Of a stretch of 64,000 nt of DNA, positions 1 through 10,500 are shown piece after piece. Position 1 is the first letter of the stretch. The number at the start of each line of letters is the position of its first letter. Both the position numbers and the translations under genes were made by a program. The stretch is from Glandiceps talaboti. Taxonomy: Eukaryota; Hemichordata; Enteropneusta; Spengelidae. The stretch covers positions 16,680,709 through 16,744,708 of the forward strand of contig NC_135565.1 of the NCBI RefSeq assembly GCF_964340395.1, in the 5' to 3' direction. Under the pieces are notes generated by a model, which did not search any database, had not been told where the DNA came from, and saw only the letters and a list, made by a program, of their open reading frames with translations.

Positions 1-59
1 AAAATTTGTAGATTGTGGGTTGCAGACTATAGTATGGTATCTCTCCTTTGTATTTATTT

Positions 60-475
60 ATTTGTTTGTTTGTTTGTTTGTTTGTTTGTGTATGTGAGTA
101 TATGTGTGGGTTGTGTGTGTGTTTGTGTGTATTGTATGTATGTATGTATGTATGTATGTATGTATGCGTGTATGTATGTATGTATGTATGTATGTATGCA
201 TGTATGTGTGTATGTATGTATGTATGTATGTATGTATGTATGTATGTATGCGTGTGTGTATGTATGTATGTATGTATGTACGTACATATATACGTATATA
301 TGTATGTATACATGCGTGTACTTGTGTATGTACGTGTGCATGTATGTATGTATGTATGTATGTACGTATGTACGTACGTACGTACGTACGTACATATGTG
401 TGTATGTACATGTGTACGAATGTATGTATGTGTGTATGTATGTACGTGTGTATGTACTTGTGTGTACATGTATGT
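60..475. repeat. Long ATGT/TACG tetranucleotide microsatellite
   Basis: A TTTG run (60-90) followed by imperfect (ATGT)n with GTGT and TACG variants. It produces Cys/Tyr/Val-rich or His/Thr/Tyr-rich open frames in all phases that are not genes. Confidence 0.95.
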
Positions 476-539
476 TTATATATTTCATTAGATTTATTAT
501 CATAGGAGTATTTCAATGTTTAAATTTCTGATTTCTGAC

Positions 540-1935
540 TGAAAAGTTAAGATGGACCAATATATTATGAGAAGTACAAAGTATCGGATAGAATAAACAA
601 GGACATTAAAAAAATTTCTCTTTTTGAACCCGGAAGAATTTTCAAAGTAACAGTGACTGACATTATGTTTTATTGAACAGCCACATAGAGGGCGTGCTTT
701 CAGTCTACTGTGGAATTTGTCTAAGATATAAAAAATATCTTCAGTAACCCTGAAAGTACACCATCTCGTGGTGGACTTTTTTTAGAACTTTCTTTTTCTC
801 CAAAGCTGCTTATTTGAATGTTATTCATTTGTAAACATTCATAACTTTATCAAACAGAACATTTCACTTTTTTATCAACTCAAGTTTTCAAAATATCCTC
901 TTGTATCATGAAATTACAACACAGTATTTGCATATTATGCTAATTTATTCAAATTTTTAGGATCATTTCTGACCTTTGACCATGTGGCTACAATTATGAC
1001 AATGCATAGCATCTAATAATACATGTTAGCACATCACGTTTATTCGTTTGATGCTGACAATCTCCAAAAAGTTATATTGACCAACATTTATCAAAATTAG
1101 CAAAGTTTTGAATGATTAATCAACTTTCATAAATTACCTAAAAGGTATGGTGTCAAAAGGTCACAGGTCAAAATTTGCATCTAATTTGAATAAATTAGCA
1201 AAGGTTACTTGTATCTGTAAAAATATGACGTGAAGTTACTGCTTTCCTGCTAAAGTGCAAGATCAGCATGTTTTTGTGAAACCTGAATAACGATATTTTC
1301 ACAGATTCAGTAATTCTGTTTCATTCTTAAATTTTGTACCAAATCTTGTACGCTAAATTGTCACGTCTTGAAACCAGGATGTGAACAAACAGCATCTTTT
1401 TTTAATAATGTCATATCGACATCAGTTTATAAACAGAACTGTTTTGGAGGCGTGATCCAACTTAGTACAGACAACATTGCAAGTTTAGTTTATTAGAAAA
1501 AACAAGATGGCTTCCTTCTGAAGAGGCAATGTCTGTAGTTTATGTATAGTGTTGTTTGAGGGCGCTCTTTCCTGTTTTGCATAAGATGCTCAAAACTTTT
1601 TCCATACTTTTTTTTGTACCAAGAAATTTTTTGTATGTGGTCTTTAATACAGTTCTTAAAAGAACTTTGAAAAATTTAAGAGACTTTTACGAGGTCAAAG
1701 AAGAATTATTACGTATGCAGATATTATGCAGCTTTTAATAGAAAGTTGAAATTATTGATTGTTTTTTTTCCACGAACAAAGAGTTGTCATAATAATCAAG
1801 ATTTGAGTTCTGGAAAAAAGGACAAAAACACCTTATAACATGTTAGTACTTTTTTGCATACGAAAATAAAAATTTTCATTTATTGAAATGATAGATGTTG
1901 ATTTTCTTGTGTGTGAGAATGCATGTTACAAATCA
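540..1935. other. Gene-free AT-rich sequence
   Basis: No exon or repeat recognised. A GAGGGCGCT motif at about 1558 recurs at about 2664 and 2706, probably as part of a dispersed repeat. Confidence 0.5.
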
Positions 1936-1939
1936 TTTT

Positions 1940-2330
1940 GCAACATGACTGTATAAGGAGATATGAATGTCGTGACCATATATGGAACATGACCTTATAA
2001 GGATGTCTGTTACAGTCATGACCATATATAGACTAAACCAATCAAATGAAAAAATTGACAAATTTAAATCCAAAAATTACCATAATACTGACAGGTATGA
2101 CCATATTTGGAACATGACTTTATAAGGACATATATATGCTACTGTCGTGACCAAATGTTACCACTTATGTGGTCAGAAATTAGGAAAAAAATCATGAACA
2201 GACCAAAATTTGCTTATTTGCACAGAACTTATAAAAACATTGCAACATGTGGTCAAAAAGAACATATTACAAATTTTATACCAAATGAGGAAAGTACAGT
2301 ATGACACTGCCATGACCATATATGGACAAA
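1940..2330. promoter_or_regulatory. Degenerate tandem block with four CArG boxes
   Basis: Perfect CC(A/T)6GG sites: CCATATATGG 1976-1985, CCTTATAAGG 1993-2002, CCATATTTGG 2101-2110, CCATATATGG 2316-2325, plus near-match CCATATATAG 2022-2031. The surrounding words (ATGACCATATATGGAACATG and variants) recur, so the cluster may arise from a decayed tandem repeat. SRF/MEF2-family binding is an inference from motif alone. Confidence 0.35.
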
Positions 2331-2345
2331 ACCAATCATAGATGT

Positions 2346-3170
2346 AGCATTATCATACATATGGTCAAAAAGTCTTCAAATGAAACAAAAATAGCACAGG
2401 AATAATGTTCCAAATTGGCATCTATAAGATAAGTTACTAAAGTTAGAGAAAAAACCATGCTTGCATGTGTTGTTTCTTGTAATTTTTAATAATCATATCA
2501 AAATATGTCAGCTCTCATCCATATAATGCATCCAATTCAGTTGCACAACCTAATAAATTGGATAGTACCTGTAAATTGCACACTTCTGACACACGTGCCA
2601 TTAGAAAACCCTGGTAGAAAACACAATTTTCTTGCTGAAATCCTCAAATCTCAACTTGACGTTGAGGGCGCTATTTCTGAGCGTTTGACGATGTGGCAGT
2701 AAGATTGAGGGCGCTCTGCTAGTTGCATATTTCTACATGTTCACAAGAAATAATCAATAGATTTCCTTAAAATTGTGAATTGCTGGTTCCAACGTTTTTA
2801 TAATAAATTACGTCATAGGATTGTTAATATCTTACAATACAAGATTTGAGTTCACGCAGTTACAAGTGAGGATCACACATGCTTCAGTAAGTAGAATACT
2901 ACAAGTAACCTAAGAGCATACAGCAAAAATTACACCTCAAAACGTATCAATGAAGCTTGTACTCCGTTCATAAAGAAAAGGCCAGATCCAAACATTTCAT
3001 TTATCATTTGGATTTTATTAGTTCAGTGTCAGCCAACAAAATAAAATACATCAATTTTACAGTGTACACGTTATACAGAGATTGGATGTAATGTCCACAT
3101 TAATGACACTGTACAAGACTTTGATTCAGACCTGGGTTCTACAACTGCTGACATCAGACCACAGACAAAT
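2346..3170. other. Gene-free stretch
   Basis: AT-rich. It has two GAGGGCGCT motifs (about 2664 and 2706) and no supported exon. Confidence 0.5.
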
Positions 3171-3174
3171 TGAA

Positions 3175-3495
3175 CCCGTATAACACGGAAAGTAAACAAA
3201 CGAGTTGGATTAATAATACTTGGCTCAGCATGTTGGAATAGCAGAGACTTGTAGTACCCACCATGGTTTGATAAGAACAGTTTTGTGGACTCTTTATGTG
3301 TACAGGAAATGTCAGGAGAACTAGACATTTGTTTATTAACCATGAACTATTATGTAAAGAGGCCATAAAAGCGTTCTTATGAAATGATGAAATGTAAAAC
3401 AAGTCTCTGTACTTCAACATGATGTGCCAAGTCATATTCATCCAATTCAGTTGTTTACTTTACCTGTTTGTAACAGGTTCCGTTTGTACACGGTC
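3175..3495. mobile_element. Fold-back (inverted-repeat) element
   Basis: The left arm (about 3175-3308) is the diverged reverse complement of the right arm (about 3357-3495): AGTAAACAAACGAGTTGGAT faces ATCCAATTCAGTTGTTTACT, and CTTGTAGTACCC and TTTGATAAGAACAG face their complements. The spacer is about 50 bp. A related copy lies at about 36060-36330. No coding capacity; class unknown. Confidence 0.6.
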
Positions 3496-3499
3496 TGAT

Positions 3500-5540
3500 G
3501 TTGGCAGTTGTATATATAGCAACAACAAATTCTAGAAATACTAGTGACATGGGGGGGGGGGGGCAATGTAAACACCGACAATTCACTGTGATAAGGTCTT
3601 TTTATGCCCCTTGTAGTCACATCTTAGCCTGAAAAATCCAGCTGTTGTTTCTGTTTATTTACTACAATGTACAAATAACAAGGTACAGAGATAAATGTGT
3701 GAGTAAATCAAAATTGTTACACTTGCTGATCATACAGGATTTTTAGGAGGGAAGGTTTGCTATGAATTGATATACCAACAGAAACATAATTTCTTGTGAA
3801 GTGTTATCACTTTGATACAAGGTAACTCTACAGTGACTGGGTGTTAAGTTTGGCATGTCTGAAGTGTTGTCCGCATCAGTATGCACCAGGATATAAATAG
3901 ATTTGTGACATGCACTGTTTTGGCACAGTTAAATGAATTTGGCTGTAAATTACAATCATGTCAACAAAAGACAATTTCCATTCAGATTGCCAGAGTGAGT
4001 AATTTCTTGTTAGGAGACACTCGCTCACTCATCACAAAACCAAATGTTACGCAAGGCAGTTATTTTAGGTTAGCTAAAATGTACAATTACTCATTAAAAA
4101 ATACAACACAAGGGGAATTGTCAACAGATAATAAATTTCTTTTACAATTTCTTCAAGAATATTCAAAAAAGGCAGACAGGTTTCACAATTTCTTCAAATT
4201 CAAGAATATATTTTTTTTTCAAAAAAGGCAAGACATCTCTCAAATGTTGTAAATGTGAGTTTTGCATTCTAAGCACCTTATTTGCATATTCTGAGCTTTC
4301 ATCATCTGGTCATGTGCACAAGGTAACAAGGGTGAACTAACAGTTTGGAAATTACTAAATTTACTGAAATTTCAACCACTGTGCAATATCCTTTTCAGCT
4401 TGTGCATTTTTGAAATGCCATAGTACAAAATGTATTCAAATTTTAGGTTTTCAATATTTTGTGATTTCACATCTAAACCACCTTCAACTGTCAAGGTTCT
4501 TAGAATTTCTTAATCAAAAAATTTCTTGAAGACATCTACCGTATTATAGTGTCTATAACATATTTTGATTGGTGCTTATCCATGACATACTGTCCTATAG
4601 CAATTCCTTCTTTAGCTTTCATTTCAACATGGCTGCTTCTATGAGGACCCTTCTGATTGGTCAATACAATACAATATAATGGCATTTTTTGGCCATGTGA
4701 GGGCATGCTCTATACATTAGCATCCTCTATACATTAGCCTTCAAAGTCCAGAATGGAAACAAATCAGACCTTGGCAATTCAAGGTGTATTCATACATATT
4801 TGTAAGAGTTTCAAATCAGGGGAATCGAATCCCGCAATTCACATAGTGGATATGATGTCAGTCATAAGTTTACTACAGGCATGTCATAAAACTTTTTACA
4901 TGAAGCACCAGTTGATGTAGTAAAAGTGAAGTTTTCATAGGAGTACAAACCCAGTAATATCCTTACCATTTCTTATTTTATGTAAATCTGCATAAGAGTA
5001 GCCAGCCATTGCCAATAGTACAAATGAGGAGTCTGATAAGGGGTCAAACCATATCTCAATCTTCACCTAACCCTAGCTGTGACTCCCTAGCTTTATAATC
5101 TTTTGTCCAGTCATGCCAGTGATCTATACTTGACAAGATGTCAAAACTGTAATTCACAAGACTACAGACGAGTTGTTGAGCGAGCTAAAATTTATGTCCA
5201 GTGTTGTTCTTAAGAATTTCATATATCCAGAATTTGTTTACAGAAAAGTCAGTACACCGATAAGTCTTTTTCTCCTAGAGATCTCTTTTCTATGTTGTTG
5301 TCCTACGGAGGGTAATGCATCATCATTTAGACGGTCTGATAAATATTTGGCTGGTAAAGCTACTGAAGTGTCCTGCCTAAAACAACAAGTCTTCTGCGTT
5401 CAATGACATAGCACCCAATATTAATATGCTGTTAATTGAGGTCTGAAATATGGTCCTAGAATTCACTAACAAGTTTTATAACATTATACATTGCAGTGTC
5501 TACTCATACAAGAAAGAGTTATTAAATGAACATAATACGA
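3500..5540. other. Gene-free stretch
   Basis: Contains a poly-G tract (3551-3563) and otherwise AT-rich sequence. Open frames at 3881-4252 and 5173-5406 have no recognisable domain, lysine/asparagine-rich composition expected of AT-rich DNA and no splice context; not called as genes. Confidence 0.5.
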
Positions 5541-5762
5541 GTGACACTGAAGTAAAGCACTAACTTTATGTGCTACATTCGTTTATAGCATTCGCATGAA
5601 GTGTAACAGTATACTGTTTCAGTTGGTTTATTTACAAGCCCAGCGTGTGGCCTTTCTAATGTTGTCAATTAGCAAATGAAACAGTATACTTTTACACTTG
5701 ATATGGATGCTATAAACAATTGTGGTACATAGAGAAAACACTGTACTTTGGTGTTATGGGTT
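5541..5762. mobile_element. Fold-back element with about 85-bp arms
   Basis: Arms about 5541-5628 and 5674-5762: GTTTATAGCATTC, AGTGTAA and AGTATACTGTTTCA on the left face TGAAACAGTATACT, TTACACTTGATAT and GATGCTATAAAC on the right. The distal right-arm words recur near 15079-15107 (CACTTTACTGGGTGTTCTGG). Confidence 0.55.
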
Positions 5763-5868
5763 GTACACGACAGGAAAAAGTGGGACATCAACTACACATA
5801 GTACAAGTCATTTAACAAATGCAATTAAACGAAGACTACGTGAAAACACATTGAGTTTCATTTAGGAA

Positions 5869-6198
5869 ATTACAACACATGGCTACACACACACAACTGA
5901 CAAGGGATCATTCTTACTGCACTCTCCTGATTTTGCCCACTGGGGCTAATTACAACACATGGCTACATGCACACACATACAGACCACAATCATTCCTATA
6001 GCCCTCTCTTGGCTTTGCCCACTGGGGGTTCATTACAACACACGGCTACATGCACACACATACAGATTACAATCATTCCTATAGCCCTCTCTCGGCTTTG
6101 CCCACTGGGAGCTAATTACGACACATGGCTACATGCACACACATACACACTACAATCATTCCTATAGCCCTCTCTCGGCTTTGCCCACTGGGAGCTAA
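5869..6198. repeat. 83-bp minisatellite, four units, in the NUP50 3' flank
   Basis: Units begin with ATTACAACACATGGCTACAT-like sequence at 5869, 5949, 6032 and 6115 and end in TTTGCCCACTGGG. The last three are nearly identical; the first is diverged and 80 bp. It ends about 300 bp past the NUP50 stop codon and may be transcribed if the 3' UTR is long. Confidence 0.9.
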
Positions 6199-6500
6199 TA
6201 AAATAGTCTATAATCCACTAGATATTTGCACCTTTAATAATTCTGATTTTCAATAAATTTTACAGCGAATGTTTACCTTCTCTGCTTTTTACGACTCTAA
6301 TTTCTTTGTTAATCAGCTATGATGTACCCTGACATTAAGATTGAAAAGAACTACATACCACAAGTTAATGTGGCATTGATAATTCAAAACACAAGTTCCT
6401 GTAGCTTTTTATATTCCAAAACTAAAACCTACAAGTTCCTGTGGGGCATCAATATTCAAAAACTAAAAACGCCACAAATTCCATTTTCCTCTTATCTACA

Positions 6501-6760
6501 TTATTCCTTAAATTCTTTGATTTTTTCTATAAGCGTATCGACAATGTCACCAGTTTTGACTCGGACAAGAATGGGGACTGCCTCGGGCTTACAACCGCTT
6601 TCGCACTCATTGCTTTCCTGTGGGTGTGGATATTTCTTTGAACACTGAGGGCAGAGTTTATCTCCTGGAGGATTTGGTGCCGCAATAAACATCATGTTAT
6701 TCTTGCCTTTCTTTGTAATCGGTAAGCTTGGGGGAATTCCGATGTTTAACAAAATATTAC
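6501..6760 (-). CDS. NUP50: NUP50 coding exon 6 (end of Ran-binding domain with Cys4 insert)
   Basis: 260 coding nt, residues 469-554. [20 protein letters not shown] and FIAAPNPP align with human LLNVLIPPNMPCTRTGKNNV and IVCVPNPP. An insert of about 20 residues follows, with C505-x2-C508-x12-C521-x3-C525, before [11 protein letters not shown] resumes the family pattern. Reading frame and homology continue on both sides within one exon, so the insert is not a splice error. A possible ATTAAA poly(A) signal on the minus strand lies at 6238-6233. Confidence 0.95.
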
Positions 6761-7531
6761 CTAAAATGAAAAATAGAAATAATATGTATCGCTTTCAAAA
6801 AGGTTTGAATGTTTGTAACAGGCAACTTGCAAACGTGGCCATCTTGGATGGTGCCAACATCAGAAATATATCATTCCACTGGTATACGTAGTAAATTATT
6901 TTGTCAATGTCAAATGTCATAACTCTAAATGACCACTTTTTCTTTATCCAAACTTTTGCACTATTCTACCAATCATCCAAGTCCAGACTTGTTTACATTT
7001 GACTTTGTACATTTTTTCTGTGGTCTTACCTAGGTTGGTGTCAGCTCTGACAAGCAGTTGGAGAACACTACCAGATTTCTTGAGATGCAGCATTCCGACT
7101 CCTCTCTCTGTAAAGCTGCTATCTTTCTTGAAAAATAATTTACATCTGCAAACAGATCATAACAACCTGTTACTTAAGTCAGGTTGTATTTGAAGTATGA
7201 CATCTTCTACAGCACCCTCTAGTGGTAGTGTATCATTGTGTATAGCCCCCTCTAGTGACAAGATATTGAAATGCAGTACAACACTTCAGCAACTACAAAT
7301 AATAAAGCACACCTAACTTCGTAGAAGTATTTCATCCAAATTTTCTACAGTTGATTTTCCTGTTCAAAGATGCATTGTTTATGACGTCACTTATGCTTTT
7401 AACGTTTTGGCATGTTTTGTTTTATTGTGAGTGGTTATATACAACAACGACTAACACCATCAGAGAAAGAGAGGGATTTTACAGGTAAACCATGGGTACG
7501 GTCAGGTAACACCCATTCCCATGTACACCCC

Positions 7532-7562
<31 letters not shown>

Positions 7563-10500
7563 ACACACACTCCATGTGCATACAGAATACATGACACTAG
7601 CCCCGTCTAGATCCAAGTCATCCTACCAGAGGCAGGCCCGAGTCCTACTTGAGGTACGATAGGTTTGTGTCTACACGCATGAAGGTTACAGTGTAGATGT
7701 CGCATGTTCCCTCCTGACTCCATTCTAACAGTACCTAGGACGAAGTCAGGAGGGTTTCAGGAAACCTCTCGAAGGTGACCTAAGTCAGGACGTTTTCAAG
7801 ACGGTTTGGGACGCGTTTACATCTACGCAGGCTTCAAACTATCCTTAGTCCTGCCTCAGGTAGGATTTTTAGTGCCGTGTAGATGGGGCTAGTGTATGGG
7901 GAGACAAGCAATGTATTTTGACACTGGCAATATCTGTATCTGTCCAATACTGGTTGTCATGTACATAGCAATAGATCTAGTACCATTACCTGACAGAGTA
8001 CAGGGCGTCTTTTTCTTCCACTGCTTTGACTTCTACTTTTGGTGGCTGGTCTTCATCTTCCTCTGCTATGTTTGTAGCTCCTGAAAAATCAAAACAAAAT
8101 GATAAAGTAATGATCAATTATAGTGTGAATGTTCCTTCATGGCTCTGCTCTCGTTTACCCCAAGAGTCTGTGAGAATACTGCACAAGGGATTGGAAAGTT
8201 AAGATGGCGAGTGTCAATGACTAACAGCTTCTTACTACATGACAATGATCCCTACATTCATTTTCTATCAAATCTGCATATCACATACACATCAGGGCTA
8301 CACCTTGTTTCCCTGAATGTGTTTGTCAACTTAACCATTCCCAGCAAGATTTGCCACCTTGTGATTTCACTACAGAGGCTGTACTGTGGGTCAGCTTTGT
8401 GCAGTCATCTCATTCCAATCTCTTACCCAGCATTCTCCAAGACTCTGCTGGGGGTAGGAGGAAGTAGTAACCATCAGTAGTGAGTCTGGGTAACTGAGAC
8501 TACAAAATTACCTCCACCAGCAAAGTTGAATGGAGTTGAAGTTTTTACCCCTGAGGCCTCTTTATCAGATAAAAGTTATAATTGGTTTTAAATGAAAATT
8601 GTGCAAAGACAGCCTTTGAAACAGGGTCAAATTGGTTATACAGATTTGGATTAGAATAGATTTTAGTGAAGCCATTTGCATTACTACCAACAGTCATCAC
8701 TGTCAACTCTATTGAGGGCATCAGTCATGGAATTTTATGGAACACTAGAGGGCGCCAGATATGAGCAGCAGAGAAACCATGCTTACCGGTTGACCGTGGT
8801 TCACTTGTATCCTTTGGTTTTGTTAATCCAAATGAAAATGGTGCTGTGGAAGAACCACCACCGAATGTACCAACACTCCCAATACTCGCAGTCGTATCTT
8901 TAGCACCGAATGTACCGAGAGTCCCAATACTTGTCGTCGTATCTTTAGCACCGAAAGAAAACCCAGAACTTCCCGTACTACCAAACTGAATTCCAGGTTT
9001 CACGTCTTTGTTAGAGTCTGTCATCTTTGAAAAACTAAATGTTGACTTGGTACTAGAGTCTGTAGAACTACTGTCTTTCTTTGCGCCAAATTCAAAACTT
9101 GGTTTCACGGTCGTAGTGGATCCTAACAGAGGCATTGTAGTTTTAGTTTGGGAAACGTTAAAAGCGGAGGGCGTTGAGGCACTTGTATCAATGGAAGAAT
9201 CCGCTTTAAAAGTAAATCCAGTCGAGCCTGGAGTCCCGACATCGCTTGATACTGATTCTGTTTGTAGTTTCCTCTTTGTGCTTGGTATGTCATCTTGTGA
9301 TTTTTCTCCTTCGCTCTCACTGCTCGTTGGTGGAAATTTCTCTTCTAATTCCTTCAGGTGTTTCTCGTAATCGCGAAACACGGGTGAAAGATCGCACAAT
9401 GGGTTGTCCTTAACATGCTTCTGAATCCACGAAGACACCGATTCGTTTAAATTTCTCAACCGTTTACAATACTGACTACTATAGCTAGGTTTAGTTGTTA
9501 CAGTTTTACTTGGCCCCAGAACATCAAACTTTGTTATTTTTGTCTCTGGCTTTGTACTTTCTGAACTAAATGGCTTGAAATTGACAGCAGGACTTGATTT
9601 GAAGTCAACGGCTGGGCTCGGCTTGAAATCGATAACAGGGCTTGATTTCATCTCAGAACTTGCAGATATCGTTGAACTTGGTGAAAAGACACCTGTAGTT
9701 TTTGTAGATGAACCGTTGCTTAGTCCTTGGATAGGTTGAGGTGGTTTGGTAAAACTGACCTCTGGTTTACCCCCAAATCCTGTAAATCCACCAAATCCAG
9801 AGAAAGCACTGCCAGGACTACTGGTACTACTTGTTCCAGCTATGCCACGCCGTTTAGCTTTCTTGATTCTGATAAACAAATACGAAAAATTATTAACATC
9901 GTCCCTAGGCTAGGGAGACAGAGGATTAAATCTTGAATAGGCTATGGGAGTATTTATTTGTACACAAGAAGTTGAGAGAAAGAGGGTTAAACTTGTCACA
10001 ACATTACCTAAGGATAAAATTGAGAACTGATTAATAGGTACAATGTCTTTTTACTAAGTAAGTGAAATTTTTTAGCGAATAAATCTTTGCTTGCTTGATG
10101 AAAAAAATGTCCCAGTTGCAGGTGTAAATAGTGTTGATCAGATTTAGGTCATGTTAGCTTCAGTTATCGTTTCAGACGGCAATTCCTATCATACCAAATC
10201 ATCATTTCAACATATAGCAATTAGTAAATATGTCATGTAATGTCCCTAATCGTACAGTTAAATTTAGTGAAGGGGTTGAACCTGGTTGGCATTTGTTTTG
10301 TAGTGAAGGAAGAATGAACTGAAAGTATTTTTGTATGATTTGAGAGTGTGAGTATTTAGTACATATAATGTAGAAACCATGGTGATGGAAAGTGCATTGC
10401 TCTTATCAGGAAGTACCAAGTTCAGCAAAATAAGTCATTGACAATGGGACTTGCATGCAAAAAGAATCATCAGTAAAATTTTCAAACCTTTTGTTTCTGT

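Noticed and set aside
13-531. Long overlapping open frames rich in Cys/Tyr/Val or His/Thr/Tyr (also at 33936-34368, 54131-54804, 63564-63938, 26227-26701)
   Set aside because: They are open in all frames on both strands because they are tetranucleotide or dinucleotide microsatellites without stop codons; no domain or splice context.
3881-4252. 123-residue open frame
   Set aside because: No recognisable family, low-complexity Lys/Phe/Asn composition typical of AT-rich non-coding DNA, and no flanking exon signals that I could support.
9008-9370. 120-residue plus-strand frame
   Set aside because: Antisense shadow of NUP50 exon 3.
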